Source of the DNA: Rhodovarius lipocyclicus
Lineage (GTDB): Bacteria > Pseudomonadota > Alphaproteobacteria > Acetobacterales > Acetobacteraceae
DNA: 64,000 nt
Direction: 5' to 3'
Assembly: GCF_009900765.1 (NCBI RefSeq)
Contig: NZ_JAAABL010000005.1
Span: 1-64,000, forward strand
Shown: in pieces, positions 25,772 through 35,345 of the stretch
How positions within the stretch are numbered: the stretch's first letter is position 1
How the letters are laid out: each line of letters starts with the position of its first letter
The notes under the pieces: model-generated
The model's input: only the letters and a program-made list of their open reading frames with translations
What the model was told of the DNA's origin: nothing
Database searches by the model: none
Program-made: the position numbers and the translations under genes

Positions 25772-27202
25772 ATGCCGAGCAGCGTGACCACCATCATCCC
25801 CGTGATCCTTTCCGGCGGCTCGGGCACCCGCCTGTGGCCCCTGTCGCGGGAAACCTATCCCAAGCAGTTCTGGCCGCTGGTCAGCGAGCGCACCCTGCTG
25901 GCCGATACCGCCCTGCGCGCCCATGGCCCGGGCTTCGCGCCCCCCATCGTGGTCTGCAACGAATCCCACCGCTTCCTGGTGGCCGAGCAGCTGCGCGAGG
26001 CCGATGTCCCCGGCGCGCGCATCCTGCTGGAGCCCGTGGCCCGCAACAGCGCCCCCGCCATCGCCGCCGCCGCCATCCTGGCCGAGGAAACCAGCCCCGG
26101 CGCCGTGCTGTGGATCATGCCCGCCGACAGCGCCATCACCGATGTGCCCGGCCTGCACGCGGCGCTGGCCAAGGCCGCCACCGCCGCCCAGGCCGGGCGC
26201 ATCGTCACCTTCGGCATGCAGCCCACCGCCCCCGAGACCGGCTATGGCTACATCGAATCGGGCGCCGCGCTGGAGGGGCTGGACGGCGTGCAGGCCATCG
26301 CCCGCTTCGTGGAGAAGCCCGACCTCGCCACCGCCGAGGGCTTCCTGGCCGGCGGGCGGCACCTGTGGAACAGCGGCACCTTCGTCGCCCGCGCGGACAC
26401 CCTGCTGGCCGAGTTGCAGGATTTCGCGCCCGAGGTGGTGAACAGCGTGCGCGGCGCCATGTCCGGCGCCAAGCGCGACCTGGACTTCATCCGCCTCGAC
26501 CCCGCGCCCTTCTCGGGCGCGCCCAACATCTCGATCGACTACGCGGTGATGGAGCGCACGGCGAACGGCGCGGTGGTGCCCTGCTCCATCGGCTGGTCCG
26601 ATGTCGGCAGCTGGGCCGCGCTGTGGGAGATCGGCGAGAAGGACGCGGACGGCAATGTGGTGAAGGGCCCGGCGCATCTGGTGGGCGCGAAGAACTGCTA
26701 CGTCCGCAGCGAGGGCATGCTGACCGGCGTGGTGGGCCTCGACGACGCCGTGATCGTGGTGACCGACGACGCCGTGCTGGCCATGCACCGCGACCGCGCG
26801 CAGGACGTGAAGAAGCTGGTGGAGAAGCTGCGCGCCGCCAAGCTGAAGCAGGCCACCGAGCACCGCCGCATGTACCGCCCCTGGGGCTGGTATGAGGGGC
26901 TGATCCAGGGCAGCCGCTTCCAGGTGAAGCAGATCGCGGTGCGCCCGGGCAGCAAGCTGTCCCTGCAGAAGCACTTCCACCGCGCCGAGCATTGGGTGGT
27001 GGTGAACGGCACCGCCATCGTGGAACGCGATGGGGAGCGCATCATGCTGCGGGAGAACGAAAGCGTGTACCTGCCGCTGGGCTGCGTGCACCGGCTGGAA
27101 AACCCGGGCAAGATCCCGCTGGCGCTGATCGAGGTGCAGGTGGGCTCCTATCTGGGCGAGGACGATATCGTGCGCATCGAGGACACCTACGGGCGCACCT
27201 GA
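25772..27202 (+). CDS. manC: Mannose-1-phosphate guanylyltransferase / mannose-6-phosphate isomerase
   Basis: 476 residues from the ATG at 25772. N-terminal nucleotidyltransferase with LSGGSGTRLWPLSRETYPKQ, FVEKPDLATAEGF and WSDVGSWAALWE. The C-terminal cupin isomerase domain starts with RPWGWYEGL, followed by GSKLSLQKHFHRAEHWVVV. Makes GDP-mannose for surface polysaccharide. It is the first gene of a two-gene unit with the next glycosyltransferase (1-base gap). Confidence 0.93.
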   Translation: MPSSVTTIIPVILSGGSGTRLWPLSRETYPKQFWPLVSERTLLADTALRAHGPGFAPPIVVCNESHRFLVAEQLREADVPGARILLEPVARNSAPAIAAAAILAEETSPGAVLWIMPADSAITDVPGLHAALAKAATAAQAGRIVTFGMQPTAPETGYGYIESGAALEGLDGVQAIARFVEKPDLATAEGFLAGGRHLWNSGTFVARADTLLAELQDFAPEVVNSVRGAMSGAKRDLDFIRLDPAPFSGAPNISIDYAVMERTANGAVVPCSIGWSDVGSWAALWEIGEKDADGNVVKGPAHLVGAKNCYVRSEGMLTGVVGLDDAVIVVTDDAVLAMHRDRAQDVKKLVEKLRAAKLKQATEHRRMYRPWGWYEGLIQGSRFQVKQIAVRPGSKLSLQKHFHRAEHWVVVNGTAIVERDGERIMLRENESVYLPLGCVHRLENPGKIPLALIEVQVGSYLGEDDIVRIEDTYGRT

Positions 27203-27203
27203 T

Positions 27204-28934
27204 TTGCTCCACGCCGCCGACATCACCGACTATCTGGCGGGCATCCGGCACGCGCGCGCGCCATCGGGCGTCACGCGCGTGCAGACGCGGCTGCTGGCGG
27301 CCGATCGCGGGCATTTCACCCTGGTGGCGCACCATGGCCCGAGCGATTCCTGGCGCGCATTCCCCCGCGCCATGTTCGACCGCCTGCTGGCCGGCACCCA
27401 TGGCACGGGCGGGGTACAGGCCCCCGCTTGGCAGGCGCTGGTGGATGAGGCGGAGGCGGTGCTCGCGGCCTCGCCCGAACATCGCTGGGCCCCGGGCGAC
27501 TGGCTGCTGGGCATCGGCACCGCCTGGTGGCTGCCCGGCCACAGCGGCCGCATCCTGGCCGCCAAGGAGGAGCACGGCATCCGCTATGCCAGCTTCGTCT
27601 ATGACCTGATCCCGCTGCTGGTGCCCGAGCACTGCGAGCCGAAGCTGGTCCGAAACTTCACCCAGCATTTCGCCGCACTCTGCCTGCTGGCGGACCACGC
27701 CATCTGCATCAGCGAGGCGGTGCGGCGGGATTTCCTGGCCTGGCTGCCGAAATTCCTGCCGGGCACCGCCATCCCGGCCAGCGTGCTGCCGCTGGACGCG
27801 CGCTTCGACCCGCCGGCCGAACCCGGCATCGCCCCGGCCGAGCCCTTCGTGCTGGCCGTGGGCACGGTGGAATCGCGCAAGAACCAGCTGGGCCTGCTGC
27901 GCGCCTGGCTGAAGCTGATCCGCGACCATGGTGAGGAGAACGCGCCGCTGCTGGTGGTGGTGGGCGTGCATGGCTACCTCTCGGACCAGGTCGTGGGGTT
28001 GCGGGACGCGGCCCCCGAACTCGCGCGCCGGGTGGAATTCCGCCCCGGCGTCACGGACCAGGAGCTGGCGGCGCTGTATGCCGGCTGCCTGTTCACCGTG
28101 TTCAATTCCCTGGCCGAGGGCTGGGGCCTGCCGGCCACCGAGAGCCTGGCCTGGGGCAAGCTGCCGGTGCTGGCCGACGTGCCGGTGCTGCGCGAATCGG
28201 GCGGCCCGCACGCCGTGTATGTGGAGCCCGAGAATGTCCCGGCCCTGACGCGCGCCATCCACGCATTGCTGGCCGACCCCTTGGCCCTGCACGCGCGCCA
28301 GGAAGCGCTGCGCGCCCACACCCGCCTGCGGGAATGGCCGGAGCTGGCCGCGCAATGCGCGGGCTTCCTGGGCGCACCATCCGGCGGCCTGCCGCTGGAC
28401 CGCGCCTTCCTGCATCTGGCGGAACCCCTGCCGGGCGGCCTGCCCGCCCCCCCTGCCCTGCCCGCCCTGCCGCCCGTGCAGCACTGCATGGGCCCGCTGC
28501 TGCGCCTGGGCAGCGGATGGTCCTGGCAGGAGGATTGGGGCGCCTGGGCCACCGCCCCCGGCCGGGTGGCGCTGCGCCTACCGATGGACCCGGCCCTGGC
28601 CGGGCATGAGGTCAGTGTGCTGCTGGAAGCCAACCCGCCCCCCGGCGGCCATCAGGGCCGCGCGCGCGCCGGCGACGGCCCCTGGCAGGGCTGGCATCTG
28701 CCCGCCGAGGGCCCCGGGCTGCTGCGGGTGGATGCGGTCATTCCGGCCTTGGGCCCGCTGTGGGTGGAGCTGGACCTGGGCGCGGGCGTGCCCTGCCCGC
28801 CGGACCACCGGTTGCTGGGCCTCGGGCTGCGGCAACTCTCCGTGGTGGCGCGGCGGGACGCGCCGGAAGCGGCGCCCCCGCCGCCCCCCGCTCCGCCGCC
28901 GCGCCGCCCCTGGTGGAAGCGCCTGCTCGGCTAA
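27204..28934 (+). CDS. Family 4 glycosyltransferase with C-terminal beta-rich extension
   Basis: 576 residues from a TTG directly after manC. Residues 1-390 are a GT4 enzyme: ASFVYDLIPLLVPEHC, ICISEAVRRDFLAWL, VLAVGTVESRKNQLGLLRAW and NSLAEGWGLPATESLAWGKLP. Residues about 400-550 form an extra domain (SGWSWQEDWGAWATAPGRVAL...) that looks like a beta-sandwich. The tail is Pro-rich and ends basic-aromatic (RRPWWKRLLG), possibly membrane-binding. Its stop overlaps the stop of the convergent ATPase by 4 bases. Confidence 0.85.
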   Translation: MLHAADITDYLAGIRHARAPSGVTRVQTRLLAADRGHFTLVAHHGPSDSWRAFPRAMFDRLLAGTHGTGGVQAPAWQALVDEAEAVLAASPEHRWAPGDWLLGIGTAWWLPGHSGRILAAKEEHGIRYASFVYDLIPLLVPEHCEPKLVRNFTQHFAALCLLADHAICISEAVRRDFLAWLPKFLPGTAIPASVLPLDARFDPPAEPGIAPAEPFVLAVGTVESRKNQLGLLRAWLKLIRDHGEENAPLLVVVGVHGYLSDQVVGLRDAAPELARRVEFRPGVTDQELAALYAGCLFTVFNSLAEGWGLPATESLAWGKLPVLADVPVLRESGGPHAVYVEPENVPALTRAIHALLADPLALHARQEALRAHTRLREWPELAAQCAGFLGAPSGGLPLDRAFLHLAEPLPGGLPAPPALPALPPVQHCMGPLLRLGSGWSWQEDWGAWATAPGRVALRLPMDPALAGHEVSVLLEANPPPGGHQGRARAGDGPWQGWHLPAEGPGLLRVDAVIPALGPLWVELDLGAGVPCPPDHRLLGLGLRQLSVVARRDAPEAAPPPPPAPPPRRPWWKRLLG

Positions 28935-31207
28935 GCCTGCAGGGAGAATTCGGCCAGCGCCTCCTCCTCCGCGCTCAGGTGCAGGGCCAGCAGCGCCTCC
29001 AGCGCGAACAGGCTGCGCCGCAGTTCCGGGGCCGCCTGGGCCCAGCCGCCCTCCCGCCCCGCGATCACCAGCAGGGCGGAGATCCGGCCCACCAGCGCCT
29101 CGATACCCGTGTGCATGCGCACCAGCGCCGCCATCGGGTCCTGCCCGCCCAATTGCCGCGCGGCCTCGGGGTAGAGCAGCCGCTCCTCCTCCCGCTGATG
29201 CGGCAGCAGGGCCGAGAGCATCTCCTTCTCCAGCGCCTGGATCGCCGGCAGGGCGGCCGGGGAGCCATCCACGGCCTCGCCCGCCTCGCGCAGGCGCTCC
29301 AGCAGGCGTTTCAGCCCGGCATGCTCGGCCAGGCGTTCCGAGAGGCCCGCATCGGCCGGCACGGCGCCGGGGTTGCGCTCATCGGCGCCCGGGCGCAGCG
29401 CGGTCAGCGCGAACAGGATGGCGCCGACATCGATCGCCTCCTGCAGCAGGGCGCCGGCCAGGGGCGGCAGTTCCCCGGCGGCGGCGGCCAGCATCGCCAG
29501 CCCCGACAGCCCCATCCCCAGCGCGATGGCGCCGAAGGCGATGCGGCGGGAGCGGCGGGCGATCGCCACCGCCTCCGCCACCCGGTCCAGCCGGTCCACC
29601 ACCAGCACCACGTCGCCGGCCTCGGCGGCGGCGGCGGTGCCCTGCGCGCCCATGGCGATGCCCACATCGGCGGCGGCCAGCGCCGGCGCGTCGTTCACGC
29701 CATCCCCCACCATGGCGGTCGGCGCCAGCGCCTGTTCGCGCTGGACCACGGCGATCTTCTCGGCCGGGGTGCATTCGGCCAGCACCGCGTCCAGCCGCAG
29801 CGCGGCCCCGATGGAGGCCGCGGCCACAGCCCGGTCGCCGCTGACCATCACCAGCCGCCCGATGCCCAGCGCCCGCAGCCGGCGCACCGCGCGCGGGGCC
29901 TCCGGCCGCAGCCCGTCCGCCATCACGAAGGCGGCGATCGTGGCCCCGCCGGCGGCGAGCCACGCGACGGAACCCGCCGCGACGCTGACACTGGCCAGCG
30001 CGCCCAGTTGCTCCGTGCGGGCCACGCCCAGCGCCTCCATGAAGCCCTGGCTGCCGAGCGACAGGTGCTGGCCCTCCACCAGCCCCAACAGGCCGCCGCC
30101 CGGGCGTTCCTCCACCTCCGTGGGGGCGGCCAGCTTCAGGCCGCGCGCCCGCGCCACCGCGACCAGCGCGGCGGAGACCGGGTGGGTGGAACCCTGGGCC
30201 AGGCTCGCGGCCAGGCGCAGCGCCTCCTGCCTACCCAGGGCGGGAATGGCCTCGGTGGCGGCCAGTTGGGGGCGGCCGGGGGTCAGCGTGCCGGTCTTGT
30301 CGAACAGCACGGTGCGGATGCGGGCCAGGCGCTCCAGCGCGCCGCCGCCCTTCACCACCACGCCGCGCCGGGCCGCGCGCCCGATGCCCGCCACCAGCGC
30401 GATGGGGGCGGCCAGGATCAGCGGGCAAGGGGTGGCCACCACCAGCACCGCCAGCGCCCGCACGGCATCGCCCGTCAGCAGCCAGGCGCCACCCGCCAGC
30501 AGCGCGGTCAGCAGCACGAAGCCCAGCGCCCATTGGTCCGCCAGCCGGGCCAGCGGCGGCCGGCTTTGCGCCGCCGCGCGCGTCAGGCGCAGGATTGCGG
30601 CATAGGTGCTGGCCTCCGCCCCCGTGGCCGCGCACATACGGAAGGCCCCGCCGGCATTCATCGCGCCACTGCGCAGGGCGGCGCCCAGCGCCATCTGCAC
30701 CGGCAGGGGCTCCCCGGTCAGCACGCTTTCATCGAGCGTCGCCACGGCGTCCCGCAATTCGCCGTCGGCGGCCACTGTCTCGCCGGGGCGGACCAGCAGC
30801 ATGTCGCCGGGGCGGATGGCGTCGGCCGGGATCTCCTCCAGGCCATCGGGGCCCAGCCGGGCCGCGGTGCGGGGGGCGCGGGCCATCAGGTCATGCAGGG
30901 CGCGGGTGGCGCGGCCCTCGGCCCAGGCTTCCAGCGCCTCTCCGCCCGCCACCATCAGGGCGATCAGGGCGGCGGCGGCGGCCTCATCCAGCGCCACCGC
31001 GACCAGGATGGCCGCGAGCGCGATGATGTCCACGCCCAGCCTGCCGCCCAGCAGCGCGCGCGCGACGCCCAGCGCCACATGCGCCGCCACCGGCAGCGCG
31101 ACCACGGACCAGACGATGCGCGCGGCCAGCGCCTCGCCCTGCAGGGCCAGCGCCGCCCCCGCCAGCAGACCGGCCAGGACGCACAGCAGCAGCAGGTAAC
31201 GGTGCAT
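28931..31207 (-). CDS. P1B-type metal ATPase with C-terminal hemerythrin-like domain (P1B-5 type)
   Basis: 758 residues. No N-terminal metal-binding domain. TGEP 164-167; the membrane metal site reads TPC (259-261) instead of CPC or SPC; phosphorylation motif DKTGT 303-307; HP 342-343; GDGVNDAP 501-508. A last membrane segment (LLQEAIDVGAILFALTALR) is followed by a four-helix domain at about 621-758 with H629, H670/E674, H699/E703 and H743/E747, the hemerythrin ligand pattern. TPC plus a hemerythrin tail define the P1B-5 group, linked in the literature to Ni/Fe export and oxygen- or iron-linked control. Start chosen as the ATG at 31205-31207. Confidence 0.9.
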   Translation of the reverse strand: MHRYLLLLCVLAGLLAGAALALQGEALAARIVWSVVALPVAAHVALGVARALLGGRLGVDIIALAAILVAVALDEAAAAALIALMVAGGEALEAWAEGRATRALHDLMARAPRTAARLGPDGLEEIPADAIRPGDMLLVRPGETVAADGELRDAVATLDESVLTGEPLPVQMALGAALRSGAMNAGGAFRMCAATGAEASTYAAILRLTRAAAQSRPPLARLADQWALGFVLLTALLAGGAWLLTGDAVRALAVLVVATPCPLILAAPIALVAGIGRAARRGVVVKGGGALERLARIRTVLFDKTGTLTPGRPQLAATEAIPALGRQEALRLAASLAQGSTHPVSAALVAVARARGLKLAAPTEVEERPGGGLLGLVEGQHLSLGSQGFMEALGVARTEQLGALASVSVAAGSVAWLAAGGATIAAFVMADGLRPEAPRAVRRLRALGIGRLVMVSGDRAVAAASIGAALRLDAVLAECTPAEKIAVVQREQALAPTAMVGDGVNDAPALAAADVGIAMGAQGTAAAAEAGDVVLVVDRLDRVAEAVAIARRSRRIAFGAIALGMGLSGLAMLAAAAGELPPLAGALLQEAIDVGAILFALTALRPGADERNPGAVPADAGLSERLAEHAGLKRLLERLREAGEAVDGSPAALPAIQALEKEMLSALLPHQREEERLLYPEAARQLGGQDPMAALVRMHTGIEALVGRISALLVIAGREGGWAQAAPELRRSLFALEALLALHLSAEEEALAEFSLQA

Positions 31208-31328
31208 GCCTCGACCCTTGTTCAACCCCGCGCCCAACATGCCCCGGAAGCGCCCCGGGTGGCGAGGGGGCGCGCAGGACGCCGATTCCCGGCTTGCGGC
31301 CCCGCGCGGCTGCACCCATCCTGCGCCC

Positions 31329-33608
31329 ATGACGCTGATCAAGCCCAACGCCGCCCATTGGGGTTTCTTCGACGCCGTGGTGCGGGATGGCCGCGTGACG
31401 GAGGTGCGCCCCTTCGCGCATGACCCGGCCCCTTCCGCCCTGCTGCGCTCTATGGCGGATGCGGTGCACGCGCCCAGCCGCATCGACCAGCCCTATGTCC
31501 GCAAGGGTTGGCTGCGCGGCCAGCGCGCCGGGACGCCGCGCGGCGGCGACGCCTTCATCCCCGTCAGCTGGGAGAAGGCGACCCGCCTGATCGCCGAGGA
31601 AGCCGCCCGCATCCGCGCCGAACACGGCGACGAGGCGATCTTCGGCGGTTCCTATGGCTGGTCCTCGGCCGGGCGGTTCCACCATGCCAAGTCGCAGCTG
31701 CAGCGCTTCCTGGCGCTGGGCGGGGGCTATACCACCAGCGTCAACGCCTACAGCTATGCCACCGCCCAGGCGCTGCTGCCGCATGTGCTGGGCACCAACG
31801 AGGTGCTGCTGGGCAAGGTCACGAGTTGGGAGGCCATCCAGGCCCACGCGAAGATCATGCTGTGCTTCGGCGGGCTCGCGGCCAAGAACGGGCTGGTCAG
31901 CGCCGGCGGCGCCGGGGCGCATGACTACATCCCCGCCATGCGCCGCGCCGTGGCGGCCGGGCTGCGCATCGTCAACATCTCCCCCTTCCGCGGCGATACC
32001 GAGGAAGATCTGGGCGCCGACTGGGTGCCCATCCGCCCCGGCACCGACACCGCGCTGATGATGGCGATCGCGCATGAGCTGATCGCCCTCGGCCGCGCCG
32101 ACGAGGCCTTCCTGGCCACCCATTGCGTGGGCTGGGACAGGCTGAAGCCCTCACTGGCCGGCCGCACGCCCGAATGGGCCAGCGCCATCACCGGCGTGCC
32201 GGTGGCCACCATCCAGGCCCTGGCGCGCGACCTGGCCCGGCTGCCCTCCATGCTCACCGCCTCCTGGTCCGTGCAGCGGGCGGATTACGGGGAGCAGCCC
32301 TATTGGATGCTGGTGGCGCTGGCCGCCATGCTGGGCAGCATCGGCCAGCCGGGCCAGGGCGTGGCCTTCGGCTATGGCTCGATCAACGGCATGGGCACCT
32401 CGCGCCGCGACCTGCCCAGCCCCTCCCTGCCCGCGACGCCCAACAAGGTGCAGCGCTTCATCCCGGTGGCGCGCATCGCGGACCTGCTGGAGAATCCGGG
32501 CGGCACCCTGCCCTTCAACGGGCGCGACCTGCCGCTGCCCGACATCCGCATGGTGTGGTGGGCGGGCGGCAACCCCTTCCATCACCACCAGGACCTGAAC
32601 CGGCTGCTACGCGCCTGGTCGAAGCCCGAGACCATCGTGGTGAACGAGCCCTGGTGGACCAGCCTGGCGCGCCACGCCGATATCGTGCTGCCCGCCACCA
32701 CCACGCTGGAGCGCAACGACCTCGGGGCCTCCGGCCGCGACCGCTTCGTGCGCGCCATGCACCAATGCGTGCCGCCGCAGGGCCTGGCCCGCAACGACCA
32801 CGACGCGCTGGCCGATGTGGCCGACGCGCTGGGCTATCGCGAACGCTTCACCGAACAGCGCGACGAGATGGCCTGGGTGCGGCACCTGTATGAGCGCTGG
32901 CGCGTGAACTGCACCCGCATGGGCTGGGAGCCGCCTGATTTCGAGCAGTTCTGGTCCGAGGGCCATGTGCAGGTCCCGCGGGAGGACGAGCCCTTCACCC
33001 AGTTCACCGATTTCGCGGCGGACCCGGAGGCGCATCCCCTCGACACCCCCACCGGCAAGGTGGAGCTGTGGAGCGAGACCATCGCGGGCTTCGCCCTGCC
33101 CGATTGCCCGCCGATGCCCAGCTGGCTGCCGCCGCGCGAATCCCTGCTCTCGGCCGCCGAGGACGAGCTGCACCTGCTCTCCCTGCAGCCGCCCACCCGC
33201 CTGCATGGCCAGATGGACATGGGCCGCGTGGCCGCCGAGGCGAAGATCCAGGGCCGCGAGCCCATCACCCTGTCCACCGCCGATGCCGCGAAGCGCGGCC
33301 TGAAGGAGGGCGACATCGTGCGCGTGTTCAACGCGCGCGGCGCCTGCCTGGGCGGGGTGAAACTGCGCGACGACCTGCTGGAGGGCGTGGCCCTGATGGC
33401 GACCGGCGCCTGGTTCGACCCGCTGGAGCCCGGCGTGCCCGGCAGCCTGTGCGTGCACGGCAACCCCAATGTGCTGGCGCCCGACATCGCCACCAGCACC
33501 TTGACCCAGGGCCTGTCCGCGCAATCCTGCCTGGTGCGGCTGGAACGCTGGGAAGGCCCGCTGCCGCCGGTGAAAGTTCACGTCCCGCCCCCCATCGAGG
33601 TGGAGTGA
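31329..33608 (+). CDS. Molybdopterin oxidoreductase, biotin/TMAO sulfoxide reductase type
   Basis: 759 residues from ATG 31329. GGSYGWSSAGRFHHA has the Mo-ligand Ser at about 113, as in the DMSO/TMAO/biotin sulfoxide reductases. Later motifs include WWAGGNPFHHHQDLN and NEPWWTSLARHADIVLPATTTLERND, and a C-terminal cofactor-binding domain (LHLLSLQPPTRLHGQMDMG). No iron-sulfur N-terminus and no Tat signal, so a cytoplasmic BisC-like enzyme is most likely. A role in methionine or biotin sulfoxide repair is inferred. Divergent from the metal ATPase. Confidence 0.85.
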   Translation: MTLIKPNAAHWGFFDAVVRDGRVTEVRPFAHDPAPSALLRSMADAVHAPSRIDQPYVRKGWLRGQRAGTPRGGDAFIPVSWEKATRLIAEEAARIRAEHGDEAIFGGSYGWSSAGRFHHAKSQLQRFLALGGGYTTSVNAYSYATAQALLPHVLGTNEVLLGKVTSWEAIQAHAKIMLCFGGLAAKNGLVSAGGAGAHDYIPAMRRAVAAGLRIVNISPFRGDTEEDLGADWVPIRPGTDTALMMAIAHELIALGRADEAFLATHCVGWDRLKPSLAGRTPEWASAITGVPVATIQALARDLARLPSMLTASWSVQRADYGEQPYWMLVALAAMLGSIGQPGQGVAFGYGSINGMGTSRRDLPSPSLPATPNKVQRFIPVARIADLLENPGGTLPFNGRDLPLPDIRMVWWAGGNPFHHHQDLNRLLRAWSKPETIVVNEPWWTSLARHADIVLPATTTLERNDLGASGRDRFVRAMHQCVPPQGLARNDHDALADVADALGYRERFTEQRDEMAWVRHLYERWRVNCTRMGWEPPDFEQFWSEGHVQVPREDEPFTQFTDFAADPEAHPLDTPTGKVELWSETIAGFALPDCPPMPSWLPPRESLLSAAEDELHLLSLQPPTRLHGQMDMGRVAAEAKIQGREPITLSTADAAKRGLKEGDIVRVFNARGACLGGVKLRDDLLEGVALMATGAWFDPLEPGVPGSLCVHGNPNVLAPDIATSTLTQGLSAQSCLVRLERWEGPLPPVKVHVPPPIEVE

Positions 33609-33648
33609 CCCCATTGCCCGGCGGCGGCCAGCGGCCGATATTCGGGCC

Positions 33649-35007
33649 ATGAACCGACGCGGCCTCCTCCTCGCTTCCTCCGGCCTTTTGGCCTCCCCTT
33701 TGGCCTCCCCCGCCTTCGCCCAGGGCTATCCCGCGCAGCAGGGCGAGACCCTCGCCAGCGGCTGGCGCATGGATGTGCTGGCGCGATGGGGCGATGCCGT
33801 GCTGTCGGACGCGCCCCCCTGGGCGCCGCAATCCCCCGATGCCGAGGCCGCCGCCGCCCAGTTCGGCTGGGATGCCACGCTGCTGGCCGTCTTCACCCCG
33901 CCGCGCGCCACCGATGGCGTGCCCCGCGCCGTGGTCGCCGTGGCCCATCCGGGCGTGGACCCGGCCATGATCTATCCCGACGGCCGCGACCGGCCCGAGA
34001 TCTCGGCCGCCATCCAGGGCGTGTCGATCCTGAACCTGGAACGGCGCGGGCGGTCCTGGGTGCTGTCCTCGGGCGGCTACCAGTCGCGCAAGCTGGGCGC
34101 GCGCACCCTGTGCCGGGCGGATGGCCCGGCGGCGGGGCAGCTCGGCGGCGCCATCACCGGCATCTTCGGCGTGGGCGCCGGCTGCGGCGCGGCGGGCCGG
34201 CTGCTGCTGGCCGAAAGCCAGGCCAGCGACTGGTCCAACCGCCTGTCCGGCCAGGTCGGCCCCGCCCAGGGCTGGGTGGTGGAGGCCAACCCCTTCGAGC
34301 CCTCCGACATTCCGGTGAAGCGCACGGCACTCGGCCGCGCGCCGCAGGCGATCGCGGCGCAGGTCGCCGCCGATGGCAGGCTGGTGGTCTATCTGGCCCA
34401 TCCCACCGGCCTCGCCCGCTTCATCTCGGCGGACGCCGCGACCTCCCCCGACGCGCTGTCGGCGGGCCAGCTTGCCGCCGCGCGCTTCGCGGGCTCCGAC
34501 ATCAGCTGGGCGCCGCTGGGCGCCGATGCCTGGCAGAACCTGCCCGGCGCGCTGACCCAGGCGGGCGCGCGGCCGCTTTCCCCCGGCGCGGTGCTGGCCG
34601 TGGTGGGCGATGCGCTGGTGATCGGCGCGCCGGGCCAGGGGGCTGCCGCCCTGCGGGCCACCGGGGCCGATTCGGCGCGCATCACCTCCCTGGTGCCGGC
34701 CAGCCTGGCGGCCGGGCTGTCGGCCCTGGCCCCCGACCAGCGCGGCCAGATCTGGCTGGGTACCGATGCCACCCCCGGCCAGGGCGCGGCCGTGCTGACG
34801 CCCGATGGCCGCCCCGCCCTGGTCGCGCCGCGCGGCGCGGGCATCGGCGGGCTGGGCCTGTCGCCCGATGGGGCCTCTCTGTTCACCTGCATCCGCACGC
34901 CGGGCTCCGAGCCCGGGCGCAGCTTCGCCCGGCCCGGGACACGCTGGCCGGATTTCACGCCGGGCGTGCCGCCGCGCAGCGCGCTGGTGTCGATCGAGCG
35001 GGGGTAG
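33649..35007 (+). CDS. PhoX-like secreted protein, diverged paralogue
   Basis: 452 residues with a signal peptide (RRGLLLASSGLLASPLASPAFA). It is clearly related to the intact PhoX downstream: RWGDAVLSDAP (PhoX: RWGDAVLAGAP), VVEANPFEPSDIPVKRTALGR (PhoX: VVEIDPFDP...IKRTALGR), and the ending TRWPDFTPGVPPRS (PhoX: TRWPDFDPALPARS). It keeps a Cys at about 179 and a Glu at about 189 but loses the TPWGTILTCEEN and KHEGC segments that supply PhoX metal ligands. It is probably not a phosphatase. Perhaps a tandem duplicate that has drifted. Confidence 0.72.
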   Translation: MNRRGLLLASSGLLASPLASPAFAQGYPAQQGETLASGWRMDVLARWGDAVLSDAPPWAPQSPDAEAAAAQFGWDATLLAVFTPPRATDGVPRAVVAVAHPGVDPAMIYPDGRDRPEISAAIQGVSILNLERRGRSWVLSSGGYQSRKLGARTLCRADGPAAGQLGGAITGIFGVGAGCGAAGRLLLAESQASDWSNRLSGQVGPAQGWVVEANPFEPSDIPVKRTALGRAPQAIAAQVAADGRLVVYLAHPTGLARFISADAATSPDALSAGQLAAARFAGSDISWAPLGADAWQNLPGALTQAGARPLSPGAVLAVVGDALVIGAPGQGAAALRATGADSARITSLVPASLAAGLSALAPDQRGQIWLGTDATPGQGAAVLTPDGRPALVAPRGAGIGGLGLSPDGASLFTCIRTPGSEPGRSFARPGTRWPDFTPGVPPRSALVSIERG

Positions 35008-35260
35008 GTGGTGGCCGCCACCAAGGGGCTCCGCCCCCTGGACCCCGGGCAAGGGGCGCCGCCCCTTGCATCCCCGCAAAGGGTTGTAGCAACCCTTTGA
35101 ACCCATGAGTTTGGCGCCTTACCTTGGCAAGGCCGGCGCCATTTTTATTATAAAATTCAATGGGAAACACCTTCCCAGGACCAGCACCAAACTGGTGGGG
35201 TCCAGGGGCCTTTCGGCTCCTGGTGGGGGGAGCCCGAGGGGGGCAAAGCCCCTCTCGGAC
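35008..35260 (+). repeat. Interspersed structured repeat, copy C
   Basis: GC palindromes at about 35027-35075; the CCCCGC-AAAGGG...CCCTTTGAACCCA block; hairpin 1 TGGCGCC/GGCGCCA (35112-35118 and 35135-35141) followed by ATTTTT; AT-rich linker; hairpin 2 ACCAG-caccaaa-CTGGT (35180-35196); hairpin 3 CCAGGGGCC-tttc-GGCTCCTGG (35202-35223); more GC palindrome after it. Stem bases differ from copy B but pairing is kept. It lies between two plus-strand genes, directly after the stop of the PhoX-like paralogue. Confidence 0.85.
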
Positions 35261-35345
35261 GGCCCATCCCGCCTTCACCAAAACGTCACACTCCCTGGCC
35301 CGCCCCGGGGGCAAAACCCGCCCGTGACTTTGCCGGACACGACCC

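Noticed and set aside
28760-31423. 887-residue plus-strand frame opposite the metal ATPase
   Set aside because: Gln/Arg/Gly-rich composition typical of high-GC antisense; the minus strand has all ATPase motifs.
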